Assembly: GCA_021397835.1 (NCBI GenBank)
Contig: JAJFZO010000394.1
Coordinates: 124,001-188,000, forward strand
Source: Moringa oleifera
Taxonomy: Eukaryota > Streptophyta > Magnoliopsida > Brassicales > Moringaceae
Direction of reading: 5' to 3'
DNA length: 64,000 nt
Shown: in pieces, positions 1-12,029 of the stretch
Position numbering within the stretch: position 1 is the stretch's first letter
How the letters are laid out: each line of letters begins with the position of its first letter
Made by a program: the position numbers and the translations under genes
The notes under the pieces: model-generated
What the model was told of the DNA's origin: nothing
What the model saw: the letters and a program-made list of their open reading frames with translations, nothing else
The model's database searches: none

Positions 1-1372
1 AAAATGCTCATAATCTAAGAAGACTCCTAATGCATTGAGTAATCTATTTAAGTCTTTTTTTTTTTTGCAGTAATTCAACAATAAAAAGGCTACAAATTAA
101 GTAAAGGTTCGCAACTAGGTACCGTCGTTAGGACATTGGTGCAGCGTTACCTCTAGATTGCCTAAGGTGCATGTATGCTGCCTTGTCCTATGCACGTGCA
201 GCCACCCATTGCTGTCTTGAGAGTGAAGTATAGCTTTGGGCCATGGTCTATCCAAGCTAGCCTAGGTAATCAACACCTACAGCACGTTCGATGCCTCACA
301 ACGTGCTTACGACTTGCTTGTGTAGGTAGTTTTCGGCCTGGTTAGAGTGCCTTGTGCTATAGCTTGCTGGGCCTTACATCCATACCATCCCTCATGGGAA
401 CAATCATGGCTATCCTTCTGTGCCATTGGACTATGCATTCATGGCATCGTCGCTAAGCAAAAAATCATGGGATGTGACGAAAAGGGGCTTATTAGCATGA
501 GGCATTATTGGCTTAGCAAGCACGCCTTGTGCCATGGCATATTAGGCCTTTCCCCAATGCCATGTTCGCTAGGTTTCCCACAGCCAACACTTGCCCATAT
601 GGGTGACCAAGGGGAAGCATTCATGGCTATTAAGCGCCCTCTAAGTAGGTAGCTCCTCCCCTCTAAAAAGTCTTAAATGAAAATTTACTACCAACGAGAG
701 GAAACACAAATATGTTAGAGCCATTATATTGGATCTAAAAAATTATTTACGAAGAGTTTTGAGCTAAAATCTTGCACAAATGTAGAGAATAATCTGACTT
801 ATCAGCAAAAAAAAAAAAAAGAATTTTTTTCCATGAATTTTATACAATTGAAAATTCAAAAAATAAGGAAAAGTTTCTTGTGAGTTTGAATGAATCAAAT
901 TTGAGGGCAAGACTCCAAGTGGATTTGCATGATCAATTTGAGTCATTTCTCGAGCATTTAAACAATCAAAAGACCGTTATTTCATAGAAAGTTTACAATA
1001 GGCCATTGCAGCTAGTACGCTCTTGGCTTGGCTATCACGCCTTGTGCTACAGCATGCTGGGCCATGGGCCCATACTGGGCCTACTAGAGATGCCTGTGAC
1101 TAGTGTGTTGCAACCTTAGGAAAGGCACTCTTGACACACTTGCTGGGCACATTTTTGAGAGATGTTGCGGCAAAATACTTCCTCATGTAGGGCTCTTTTT
1201 GCTTTGCTGGTGTGCCTTGTGCAACAACACGTTAGGCCTTGCGCACATGCCATGTGCATTGTTTTAGCATGAGTACTAGCCCATGTTGGTGGGCAAGAGG
1301 GTGCACGCATGGCCCATGAGTGCCCACTAAGCAAGCGATATCCTCTCTAGTAAAGAGTCTTAAATAAAAAGT
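1..1372 (-). repeat. rDNA intergenic spacer repeats, direct orientation
   Basis: This stretch is IGS-type repeat in the same orientation as the minus-strand rRNA remnants. It alternates GC-richer ~180-bp monomers (recurring words such as cttggctt and gccatgg, each followed by a 'cttgcctcc...cccttgga' block) with an AT-rich module. One AT module runs from about 650 to 1010 and starts with the recurring 'agtcttaaatgaaaat'; the tail of another is at 1-110. The same modules recur at 15925-16290, 20915-24000, 26490-26840 and 52990-53270, always between 18S-side and 25S-side rDNA remnants, which is why I call it spacer rather than an independent satellite. Short open frames here are by-products of the repeat. 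The orientation switches at about 1373. Confidence 0.7.
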
Positions 1373-3974
1373 GACCATGCCATGAGCGTTGCATCACCGA
1401 GTCCAAGAACATGGCAGGCGAGCTAAGGCTACCACTAACAAGCATCGCATGGGTGCAAGGCCGAGCATGATGCAGGAAAAGGCACTCTAGACAACCAAAG
1501 TGTCTCAAATGAGCTAGCCGGTCACCACTAAATCCTTCGATCGTTTGTCCAGTAAGCATGCAATGAGGGCTACATTGCCTAGTCCAATTGCACTAAAGGC
1601 AAGCCATGGCTACCTCCAATAGGCATGGCATGGCCGCAAGGTCTAGTATGTTGTGACAGAAGGTGCGCTAGCCAAGCTAAGAGCACCTTATGTAGGCTAG
1701 ACCCTAATCGTTATGTTCCTCTATCGTGTGCCTAGCGAGGATGCTCCAAGTGTTGCATCACCCAATCCTATAGCACAGGAGGCAAACCACAATTGCCCCT
1801 AGAAGGTATGGCATGGATACAAGGCCTAGCAAGCTGTGGCACTAGGACAGCTAGCTAAGCCAAGACCACCCCACGCAAGCTAACCCCTCATCGCTACATC
1901 TCCCGATCATGTATAAGTACACATGCCAGGGGCACTACATTGCTTCGCTTGATGGCACGGGAAGGAAGCAACGACTATCCCCAGTAGCTAACGCATCGGC
2001 ATAAGTGAGCCAACCCGTGATCATTATGTCCCTTAATTGTATGCCCAAAGATCGTAACCTAAGTGCCATGTCACCTATTCCAAAGGCACAAGAGGCTAGT
2101 CATGTCTGTCCCCAGTTAGCATGCCATCATCGGAATGCCTAGCGTGCTATAGCATAAGGCACGCTAACTAAGCTAAAAGCACCACATGTAAGCAATCCGC
2201 AAGCACCGTGTAAAGCGTTGCACATGTTGTGGATGTTGATTACATAGGCCAGTTGGGCTGGACAGTGGCCCTAAGCTATGCTGGACTCTCAGGGCAACCA
2301 TGGGTGGCTGCAAGTGCACTAGATAGGGTAGCAAGCACGCAACTTGGGTCATCTAGAGGCAACATTGCACCAATGCATTGGCTGCAATGCCCACTGACAA
2401 GTTTTTTATGGTTGTTGTATTTCTCAAAAAATGACTTAAATATATTATGCAACTCATTAGGAGTCTACCCCTCAAATTTGAAAGCATTCCGACTTGTCGG
2501 CTATTTTTCTTGATTTTTTGAATTTTTGAAGGTATAAAATTAATAAAAATAAATAAAATTCTAAAAAATTTTTGAAACATTTTCGTTGGTAGATCTGGCT
2601 ATTGATTACATCTATACAAATTTTCAGCTCAAAAAACCTTTTAAATAACTTTTTCGAACCATTATGACGGCTCAAACTTATTGAAGTTTCCTCCTATCAA
2701 AAGTAAATTTTAATTTAAGACTTTTTAAGGGGGGAGATAATCAGCTTAGGCATGCACTAGGCGTGGGAAATCTAGTGCACAAGCTACGGGCATAAGGCCC
2801 AGTGTGCTTTGGCGCGAGGCACGCTAGCCAAGCGAAAAGAACCCTATGCGAGCTAGCCTCTCATCACTATGTCCCTTGATTATGTGCATAGCGAGCGTAC
2901 CATGAGCATTACGTCACTTTGCCCAAGGGCGTGGTAGGCTAGCCATAGCTGGCCCCAGTAGGCATGGCATGGGCACAAGGCCTAGCGCGTTGTAGCACAT
3001 GGCCAACTAACCAAGGTGAGAGCGACCCACGTAAGTAAGCTATAAGCAACTATGAGGCATCAATGCTATTGTGGGCATTGATTACATGGGCTATTTGGGC
3101 TAGACCATGGCTCAAAGCTATGTGGGACTCTCAAGGCAGCCAAGGGTGGGTGCAGATGCACTAAACGAGGAACCATACATGCAGTCTGGACAATCTAGCG
3201 GCAACATTGCTCTGATGTGCTAGCCGCAATGCCTAGTTGTAAACTTTTATTGAATTAACAATCATTTCACTGTTAAATTGCCCCATAAATTACTCAAATA
3301 AATCACGCAATTCATTGGGAGTTTGCCCCTCAAATTTGGGGACCTACCTATCAAATTTAGGAGCATTTCAACTGACAAGCTATCTTTCATGAGTTTTTGA
3401 ATTTTTAGTTATACCTATTTAGAAAAAAATTGGATATTAAGAAAATTCAATTTTTTTTTATGTTCGTAGATCTAGTTATTCTCTACATTTGTGCAAAATT
3501 TTACTTTAAAAGTCCTTCTAAGCAATTTCTTAGACCTATTATGACGGTTCAAGCACAATGATATTTCCTCCCACTCGAACTGAATTTTTGTTTAAGATTG
3601 TGTAAGAGGAGGAGCTCACCTATTTGATAGGTGTTCACGGGCCAAGCGTGCTCCCCCTTACCCACACACATGAGCATGCGCTAGGCGTGGGAAACCTAGC
3701 ACACATGGCATGGGCATAAGGCACAGTGTTCGGTAGCACAAGGACCGCGAGCCAAGCCAAAAGAGCCCTATACGAGCCAGCCCCTGATCGCTACGTCCCT
3801 TCATTGTGTGCCTAATAAGCATGCCATAAGCATCGTGTATATTAGTCTAAAGGAATAGGAGGATAGCAATGGCTACCTCCAGTAAGCATAACATAGGTCC
3901 AAGGCCCAATATGATGTAGCACAATGCGCGCCACCCAAGCCAAGTACGTCCTACATAAGCAAGCTGCAGGCACA
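1373..3974 (+). repeat. rDNA intergenic spacer repeats, inverted block 1
   Basis: These are the same IGS monomers and AT-rich modules as elsewhere, but reverse-complemented. AT modules lie at about 2405-2735 and 3240-3620 and now end, rather than start, with the complement of the 'cttaaatgaaaat' word ('ttaatttaagactttttaa' near 2710). The switch from direct to inverted is at about 1373, inside the start of an AT module. The right edge abuts a normally oriented 18S fragment at 3975. The block is closely similar to 27896-30467, so it is part of a larger segmental duplication. No gene is visible. Confidence 0.7.
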
Positions 3975-4205
3975 CTACTAGCGCTAGACTTGCCCTCTAA
4001 TGGATCCTCATTGAGGGATTTAGATTGTACTCATTCCAATTACTAAACTTTTAGAGCTCAATATTATTATTTATTATCTCTATCTCCTATGACAAGATTG
4101 GGTATTTTATGTGCTTGTCGCCTTCCTTGGATGTGGTTGCCGTTTCTTAGGCTTTTTATCTAGAACATGACCATATTTCTTTGTCACCCATCACCACATA
4201 GTAGG
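3975..4205 (-). pseudogene. 18S rRNA pseudogene fragment (unit A), interrupted by gypsy LTR
   Basis: Read on the minus strand, this matches an internal part of plant 18S rRNA, roughly nt 340-570. On the plus strand the recognisable blocks are 'acttgccctctaatggatc', 'ggatttagattgtactcat' and 'tgccttccttggatgtgg'. The left edge is an abrupt junction with inverted IGS. The right edge is the gypsy LTR starting at 4206, after the 18S word 'catagtagg'. The rest of the 18S, expected beyond the element, is absent because the copy is truncated at 8850. Changes from functional 18S look mainly like transitions. It is not functional. The same left junction recurs at 30468. Confidence 0.85.
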
Positions 4206-4963
4206 TGTCACACGGTGGATGTCTATGATTAGCTTCTCACCCTGTGATGGCATGAGTGACACCCAACTCGTTTGCTAGTATTCTTTGTATGCACATAATA
4301 TCGAGTATGCTTAAAAGAAAAACCCATACACGCATGCGAGAGAGAGTAAATGAGAGACACACTGACAATTGCAGGAACCAATCCCAACCTTTTCATTCAT
4401 GGAAAAGAAAATTACAACCTAAATGCGATAGGACATCATACACTCATTGATGATTCTGCCCTTAAAATAAGTAAACTATAAAACTTGACGATTGACACCC
4501 CACACTACCTTAGAGTAATGTGGCTCTATCACCACAAAGCTAAGCATGCATGCAGCCTTGGCTTCAGCTTTTGATAGCAAGTGTCCCACTTTTTGTAACT
4601 ATGATTAACTAGTGCCAACCGCATGGGCTAAGCCATCCAAGCACACACCCTGTGCCTTATGCTTGCATGTGCCCAACTTGGTTCCTACCTGAGCCAATGT
4701 TTATTGCTTGTAGGTATTTTGCTCACTTACTTACTAGATGCCTTGTATACATGTCCAACCCCCTTGAGGCATCTATCGTTCCCCACGTATTAAGGACTTG
4801 CCAAACACCCCTTGGCGTGTTGGCTACTCCCTTGAGTAACATTAGTCATGTGCTAGCACCCTTTAGTGATGCTACCCATGGCATCACTTTGGCTAAGGCC
4901 TAATGAGCATCCATGCGATGCCTTCACCTTGCCACCATGCCACCCATAGGTGAGGGCCTTACA
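4206..4963 (-). repeat. 3' LTR of gypsy copy 1
   Basis: The LTR is bounded on the plus strand by 'tgtcacacgg' at 4206 and 'gggccttaca' ending at 4963, so on the minus strand it starts TGTAAGGCCC and ends in ...TGACA-like sequence (TG...CA). It is about 758 bp. A purine-rich stretch on the minus strand (complement of 'aaccaccctta', 4964-4974) directly precedes the LTR and is the likely polypurine tract. The LTR aligns with those at 30700-31449 and 35974-36742 and with the fragment at 14082-14306. Confidence 0.85.
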
Positions 4964-4989
4964 AACCACCCTTACTAAAAAAGTTCAAT

Positions 4990-7900
4990 GTCCTTATCAA
5001 AGTACATTCTAGATGAGCATTGATCTTATCTTTGAATTGCCCTATGGTCATCGCCTTTTCCCATGTAGCATATATTACTTCTTTGCCATGTAATCATACT
5101 AAGTATTTTGTTTATCTGTTCTTTTTGCTCGCCTTAAGTGTCTTATGAGACCAAGGATCTCAGCTAAGTCCTTGTCAAAAGTGTTTTCAGATCATTAGGG
5201 GAGCTTTTTTTATTTTCACTTGATCTGCATTAGCATCTTCATGATATTTCTTTAAGAAACTAATATTTAATGTTGAATATACCTTGAATCGTTCAAGCAG
5301 TCGCAATCTATAAGCCACACTACCTATTTTTTTGGCAACTTTGAATGGACCATCATACTTCTGTATGAGTCGTTTATGATATCTCTTATCTATCACCTTA
5401 TTTCAAATTTGTGGGGTTAGGTTCAATATCACTTTATCCCTCACATGGAACTCTAATTCTCTTTTCTTTCCATCATTATACTTTTTCGTTTGCTCAATTA
5501 CCTCAGCTAAGCTATCGCTGGCCTGCTCCACTAACTCTGTTTTACCCCAAGTAAACCAATAAGCTATTACATAAGGCCTTTGCGATTTTTGTTTTGCAAT
5601 CCCATGTGGAGTAAGGAGTTAATTTCCTAGCATTATCTTCATTACACTTATCCCTACAATTGAGGAATGATAAACATTGTAGTAGAGCTGAGCAATATTT
5701 AACAAGTCCGGCTAATTTCTTGGGTTGGCAACGACATGGTGCCTCAAGTATTCTACCAATAATTTCTTCACTCACTCAGTCTGATGATCTATCAAGGGAT
5801 GGTTAGCAGTGAAGAACTTCAAGTTTGACCCTATCATATTAAAAAGAGTAGTAAATCGACCATGAACTATGAGTCTTCATTATTGATCATGTCTTCACAT
5901 GATCTAAAATACTTCACCACATTTCTCATAATTAGTTCAGCTATAATTTTTACCAGACAAGCTTGTGATGCAACAATGAATATAATATACTTAGGAACAT
6001 GATCAACTACCATAAGGATCAATCTCATACCTTTCACCTTCGGAATGCCGGCAATGAAGTCCATAGAGATGAAATGCCATGGCTTATCTAGAATTGGTAG
6101 GGGCTGCAACAATCCTACCTCTTTCTTTCTTTTTATTGTGTCTTGTTGGCTTATGAGAAAAGTATTAACATAGGACTCACATCATCGTCCATCTTTGGCC
6201 AAAAAAAAATAATTTCCCAGCACTCTTAGGTAAGTAGCCCATTGACAGCCATGGGTTTCTTTAAGTAATTCTCATCTCAAACTGCCGTTACTTGGCACAA
6301 ATAGCCTACAGCCTTTTGCATATAATAGTTCATCCTCTAGCTAATATTTTTGTATCAAATCCTCTTAAACATGTTGCTTAAGCTTCACATAGTTCGAGTC
6401 CAAGTAAGACTATTCTTTGACTCGATCACTAAATGTTGCTACACTAAGGACAATGCTATAACATAGGCTTTAATCTCTTTTCTACTCAAAGCATCTACCT
6501 CCTGATTTTTCTTGCTAGGTTTGTAGCCAAATAAAATCAAATTTAGCAAGGAATTCTTGCTAACATGCTTGCTTGAGAGTCAACTTCTTTTAGGTCTTGA
6601 AGTAAGCATTTGCCACATTATCTATCGTCACTATAAAACTTAATGCATAGCACGTGGTGTCTCCACACATCCAAGCAATTCACTACAACAACCATTTGAT
6701 TTTCATGAACTGAATACCTCTACTCCTCATCATTCAACTTTTGACTCTCGAAAGTAATGGGATGTCCTCTTGCACCAGGACCCTTCCAATGGCCTTATCT
6801 AAAGCATTCATCTGTACTTTAAAGTGTTTCTCAAAATTTAGCAAGGCTAAAATAGGCTTTGAAGACACTACTATCTTCAGCTTCTTAAAAACATTATAAC
6901 AAGCATTTGTCCAACACCAAGTTTGCTCTTTCTTGAGCAAATCTGTCAAAAGGTTCACTTTCTTCAATTGTCCTTTGATGAATTTTTGATAGTAATTTGC
7001 TAACCTAAGGAATGATCGTAAGTCAAAGATCCACCTTGGCGTACAATAATCTACAATGCCCTACACCTTTCATTCATTCATTCAAATTCAGCCCTTGCTG
7101 ACCAAATACCCTAAGAAATGCACTTATTGGCCATAAAATTCACACTTCTTCTTTTTCGCATCTTGCTTGTAGTCTCTTATCTTAGAAAAGGCAACTTTTA
7201 AGTAATTCATGTGTTCAACTAGTGATCATTATACACCATAATGTCATCTAAATAGACAATGACTAATGTATCTAAAAACTCATATAGCACATAATTCATT
7301 AAGTTACAAAATATGGTAGGAGTATTAGTTAAGCCAAAAGACATCACAAGCAATTCATAAGACCGGTACTGGTTATGCATGTTGCCTTTGGCTCATCCCC
7401 TACCTTGATCTTTACTTGCCAATACCCAAACCACAAGTCCAATTTTGTGAAATAAGAGGCTTTGGACAACCGATTGAATAAGTCAGCCACATTATGGATA
7501 TCATACTTATTCTTTATGTCATTTTGTTGAAAGCTTGGTAGTCCACCACATATCCTTAAGGACCCATCTTGTTTGATTTGAAATATAATCAATGCATCAT
7601 ATGCAACTTTTAAAGGCTAAGTAAGGCTAACTTACAACATCTCGTCGGGCTATTTCCTTACCTCAACCAACTCCGACAGAGACATTCCATAAAGAGCATT
7701 AGCTAGTGGCTTTACTCCTGATTCTGACTCAATTTCATGATCATTGCCCCTCTCGATGGCAATTCTTTTTGTAACTGATGGGGCATGGTGTTGGAGAACT
7801 CTTCAAAAATTCTAACAACCATGTCAGGTACTTTGACCTATCGATTAATCTTGATCTCTATCAAAGATGTATGCTTGATCACCTTGTTTGATTCCACTTT

Positions 7901-8540
7901 TAAACTGCTTGATAGACTGCAATTCAATTCCTTAATCTTTTACTTCCTAACCATTCTTCATGGCATCCACAAAGCATGAGTTTCCCTTATCACTTGTAAG
8001 CATCTCTCGAAGGTGTGGTATCACTAGTACCTTGGGCAAGGCCAAAAACTCGATCCCTAATATCAAGTTGAAAGTCATGAAGGGGTGGGTACTACGGTTA
8101 GGTTACATTGCACCAACCATTTATCTACCTTTAAATTGCACACTACCAAGCCCAAGATGGGCTTTACCTCTGAAATTCACTTCTTTTGACTTGGTGGAGT
8201 TTCTCACAATGGTCAAACCCAATAAACTAGCCATAAATTAGGCCACAAAGTTATTAGTAGCACTCATGTCTACCATTACTTGTGTAGCTTTCCCATTGAC
8301 TTGTACCATCATGTACATCAAGCCTTTGTATTGAACTTGGCTACCTTAATGATTGTATTTAACAATTAGAGATAGTTCATTCAAAAGGGCTTTTCATTCG
8401 AGTTCTCCTCTGGATCCTCTTGTGCTATCAAAGCACCAAGTTTGTCTCTCTTTCGGCATTTTTTAGTCATGTGTGGTCTCCCACATATGAAGCATCCCGT
8501 AGGATTCATCCCTTTGTTTTATGAAAAGGGCTTATCATCA
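4990..8540 (-). pseudogene. Decayed gag-pol of gypsy copy 1
   Basis: These are minus-strand remnants of a single gag-pol gene, broken by many stops and frameshifts. Recognisable pieces are the zinc knuckle 'GCFICGRPHMTKKC' (C-x2-C-x3-H-x4-C) near 8450-8500; the reverse transcriptase segment at 7344-7592 with 'FTKLDLWFGYWQVKI'; the RT active-site word VYLDD encoded at about 7243-7263; the integrase start 'MDFIAGIPKVKGM' at about 6020-6075; the C-terminal integrase 'GPFKVAKKIGSVAYRL' near 5310-5360; and a chromodomain-like 'KEVIYATWEKAM' near 5050-5090. The chromodomain is characteristic of chromovirus gypsy elements and is thought to guide integration to heterochromatin. No part is likely to be expressed as protein. 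Confidence 0.8.
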
Positions 8541-8850
8541 CCCTTCTTAGTCACGCCATTGTCTTTCTTGCCACCATTAGGTTTTTTGTCATTCTTATGA
8601 CCACAAACCTTTTGATTTTTCTTTCTACCATTTTTTTCGCAACCTTGTGAATTTGATGCACCGGCATACTTGTAATCCACAAGTTTCTTAAAAATTGCAA
8701 TTGTGCTTGGCAAGTCTTTCACTGCTTGCCACCGTAACTTTGCCTGCTGCTAAGTTTGTAGTCCAGATAAGAAGTTACTTATCTTCTGTCGACATATTTT
8801 TGATGTTAAGCAACAAAGAATTTAACTCCTTTACGTATAATCGCATAGAA

Positions 8851-9745
8851 GCTGGCTTAGCTGAGATGGAGCAGAAATATTGCTATTGGCTCAAGGAAGC
8901 ATAGATGCACATGCTTGAGTTTGCACAACCTGAAGGTAATAGCTTCAATAAGATACAAAACTCGATTCACTGGTGCCTATGAAGGGTTCTTGCGATGTTT
9001 CTAATGAAGATTTGAAGGCGAAGGTATTTAACCACTAAAAAATGTTATTATAATGGGCACTATTGTTAAAGCCTCTTATGCTAATTTTATGTTTTTGTTA
9101 ATCAAATATTGATTCAAGATGCTTAACTACCCATTGAAAATGAGGATGAATATCTTATATTTGTTAAAGATGCATTAGGCCATCATGTAAGTTGAGAATT
9201 TGTTCCTAATCATATTGTTAATGAGGTGTAAGGCAATTTTAGTAGAAGTATATTATCTTTGTTTCTTTTTATGTTAAAAATTATTTGACTTTTAAAATTT
9301 ATTACTGTCACATGTTTAGAGACAAAGGAAAAGTAAATCATTAAAGAACTAGGATCTATTTTTGAGTAAGCTCTAAAGCATTTCACAAAAACAAGTTAAC
9401 CATTAATGATTAATATGCAAAATGAAGTTAGAGTAAGATTTGATGATGATGTTTTTTACTGTCCATTTTAATGCTACTTTGGCTCATAAGATTGCTTTAT
9501 TATGATTGATAAAAAAGAAGTGGGGTGAAACTAGTATTTGTTTGTATATTAGGTAAGACAAAGAATTGAAGGATATTGGTTTATTTTAATATCTATGTTT
9601 ATATGATTTAACTTTCAATTTCTCTACTTTAAGATATCTACGTGCTAAATTGAAGGATATAAAAAAGTCAAAAAAATTTGGTTTTATCAATCCTGCGATT
9701 GTCTCATCTCTGTTGGACCAAACAACGAAAGTGAATGGAAAGGTA
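8851..9745 (+). pseudogene. Fragment of a CACTA-element second ORF
   Basis: Plus-strand coding remnants are separated by AT-rich stretches that look like introns (about 9010-9110 and 9230-9300). Readable pieces are 'DEYLIFVKDALGHHVS' (about 9145-9195), resembling the 'DAVGxFVAWP' block of plant CACTA ORF2-type proteins; an 'ETSICLYIR' block near 9525-9555; and 'KKFGFINPAIVSSL' near 9665-9715, resembling the region before the Ulp1-like domain of those proteins. I infer a CACTA origin from these three blocks in the expected order. The left edge is a sharp junction with truncated gypsy gag at 8850. The right edge joins gypsy pol at about 9746. Confidence 0.45.
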
Positions 9746-11045
9746 CGCCTAGCTTCATGATAACTCAATTAGATGACTTCAATATTATCTTGGGGTCTAA
9801 AATTCTTTAAACAAGCCAAGGCATCGGTGATGCCCCATTTAGGTGGATTGCTCATGGTTAATGAGCGAGCCCTGAGCCTAATCAAAATCGAAGCAAGGAG
9901 AGAGCTTTTGGTAAATAAGAAGTAGATTGGGTTGAAATCTGCAAAGCAGCTTAAGTTAGGACTACAAAAGGGTGAAGTGACGATGGTTTTGAGGCGAAAC
10001 CAAATCAGGTCGTGGAGGTGCTTAACAAAATCGCTAAAATGTTGAGGGAATTCAGCAACATGATGCCATCAAAGCTCCCCAAGACATTGCCTTTAAGGAG
10101 GAATGTTGATCATAAGATTGAGTTACTTTCGATGCTAGACCCTCTGCTTAAGCACCATATCGAATGCCCCTATTGGAATGAGCTAGACTATGGAAGCAAG
10201 TAAATGAGCTGTTGTAAGTAGGTTTCATTCAACCATCAAAGGCCCCTTATGGTGCACTTATGCTATTCCAGAAAAAGCGAGATAACTACTAAGAATGTGC
10301 ATTGATTATTGAACATTGAACAAGTTAACTGTAAAGAACAAATATCTGATGCCAAATGTCACTGACTTATTTGATTGATTATCGAGGGTTAAGTACTTTA
10401 TAAAGCTAGACTTGCGGTTGGGCTACTAACAAGTCAGAATAGCTAAGAGGGGAGAAGCAAAAATCGCATGCGTCATAAGGTACGGTTCTAATGAGTTCAT
10501 GGTGATGCCTAGTAGGCTAACCAATGCAACTACTAGCTTTTGCAATCTTATGAATGACATATTGTTTGAGTTATTAGACAAGTTTGTGGTAGTCTACTTG
10601 GATGATATTGTGGTATATAGTGAGACCCTAGATGACCACGTAACCTATTTGCAACAAGTATTGACATGGCTGCGAGAACACCAGTTGTACATCAAGAAAG
10701 AAAAATGCGAGTTTTGTAAGTAATAAGTGCCATTCTTGGGGCTTTAGACGGGGAACGAACAGATACGGATGGACAAAAGGAAAGTGAAGGCCATTGTTGA
10801 GTGGTCAGCCTTACAAAAAGTTGCTAAGCTACGATCATTCCTTGGGCTTGCAAACTATAACAGATGGTTCATTAAAGGATATTCGAGCAAGAGTGACTTT
10901 TTTATGGACTTGCTACAAAAAAGATACCCATTGGTATAGACTGGCGAATGCAATAAGGCTTTTGAGGATTAAAATAGGCGGTAGCCTTGGAACCAAACTA
11001 TCCTTACTAAACTTTGCAGAGGTGTTCGAGGTAGTCATAGATGCC
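9746..11045 (+). pseudogene. Ty3/gypsy pol fragment (protease end, RT, RNase H start)
   Basis: A plus-strand gypsy pol fragment from a different element than the minus-strand chromovirus. In order it shows the protease end ('QLDDFNIILG', ~9763-9795); the linker into RT ('LPKTLPLRRNVDHKIEL', ~10078-10128); the RT palm ('VMPSRLTNATTSFCNLMN', 10502-10555); the catalytic motif '[10 protein letters not shown]' (~10590-10622); 'KKEKCEFC' (~10698-10720); '[16 protein letters not shown]' (~10840-10885); and the RNase H start 'FEVVIDAF' (~11025-11050), where it is cut and joined to IGS monomers. Several in-frame stops and shifts make it a pseudogene. No LTRs are visible. Confidence 0.75.
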
Positions 11046-11880
11046 TTCAAAGACCCCGTGGCTTGCCTACAGGGCCCTTGGACCAAGTAATGTGACCTTC
11101 ATGGCATGCTCACTGGGCACATGGTCGAGGGAGGTAGCGACAAGGGGCTGGCTCGTGCAAGGTGCTCTTGGCTTGGCCAGTGCACCTTACATTGTAGCAT
11201 GTTAGGCCCTACACCTTTGCCATGCCTATTGAAAGCAACCTTTGCTCACCTCCCATTACCTTAGACCAAGCAATGGGACACTTGTGGCATGCTCGCTGGG
11301 CACATAATTGAGGGACTTAACAATGAGGTGTTGGCTCTCATAAGGCGCTTTTGACATAGCTAGCGCACCTTTTGTTATGGGATGCTGGGCCTTCTGCCGC
11401 CCATACCATGCCTATTGGGGGTAGGTGTGGCTTGCCTCTCATGCCCCTAAACTAGGTGATGTAGCTCTCATCACACTCTTATTGGGCATCTAATCGAGGG
11501 ACATAGCGACGAGGGACTAGCTTGCATGAGGCACTCTCGGCTTGGTTAACGCACCTTTTATTGTAATACGTCAGACTTCTACCCATGCCTCACTTGCAAA
11601 AAGTAGCCATGGCTTGCCTCTTGTACCTTTGGACCAAGTGACGTGACACTTATGGCATACTCGCTGGGCCCATGATCGAGGGATGTAGTGACGAGTGGCT
11701 AGCCCGCCTAGGGCACTGTTGGCTTGGCTGGGTCACCTTTTATTATGCCACGCTAGGCCTTTTGCCCGTGTCGTGGTTACTAGGGGTAACAATGGCTTGT
11801 TTTTCATGCCCTTGGACATTGTACTTTTGGCATACTTGCTAGGCACATATCCGAGGGACATGCGATGAAGGATAAATTTT
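11046..11880 (-). repeat. IGS ~180-bp tandem monomers (unit B)
   Basis: About four and a half tandem monomers in direct orientation. The landmark 'ggcttgcct...cccttgga' recurs near 11060, 11235, 11425, 11608 and 11790, giving a period of about 183 bp. The array begins abruptly after truncated gypsy pol and runs into the 25S 3' flank. No coding potential is apparent. Confidence 0.75.
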
Positions 11881-12029
11881 TGTTATTTTCTTTGGAGTAG
11901 CACTTGGTCCCCTAAGCCTACTAGATATTTTTCCAAGTTTTTTCTTTGTGATTCTCATTCTCTACAAGCCTCAGGGGCTTGCTTCTTTTGCTAGGGTCCT
12001 TATTTCGAGCGTAAAGTTCTGAGCTTATA
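11881..12029 (-). other. 25S 3' flank / 3' external spacer (unit B)
   Basis: This segment lies between the IGS monomers and the 25S 3' end and is conserved at 17481-17669, 54336-54499 and, inverted, 27241-27330. It contains a conserved inverted repeat (cacttgg at 11901-11907 with ccaagt at 11933-11938). By position it corresponds to the 3' external transcribed spacer and 25S terminus; the exact 25S end is uncertain. Confidence 0.55.

Larger units (their letters stand above)
4206..8850 (-). mobile_element. Truncated Ty3/gypsy chromovirus, copy 1
   Basis: This minus-strand LTR retrotransposon is inserted in the 18S fragment. It keeps its 3' LTR (4206-4963) and most of its internal region but stops at 8850 in the middle of gag, so the 5' LTR and primer site are gone. 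Reading right to left, visible pieces are a gag zinc knuckle near 8450-8500, protease region (~7700-8300), reverse transcriptase (~7020-7600), RNase H (~6200-7000), integrase (~5400-6120), and a chromodomain-like tail (~5030-5190). The sequence matches the complete element at 30700-36742 along its length in the same orientation. It is riddled with stops and frameshifts. The abrupt 8850 end joins unrelated CACTA sequence. Confidence 0.85.
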
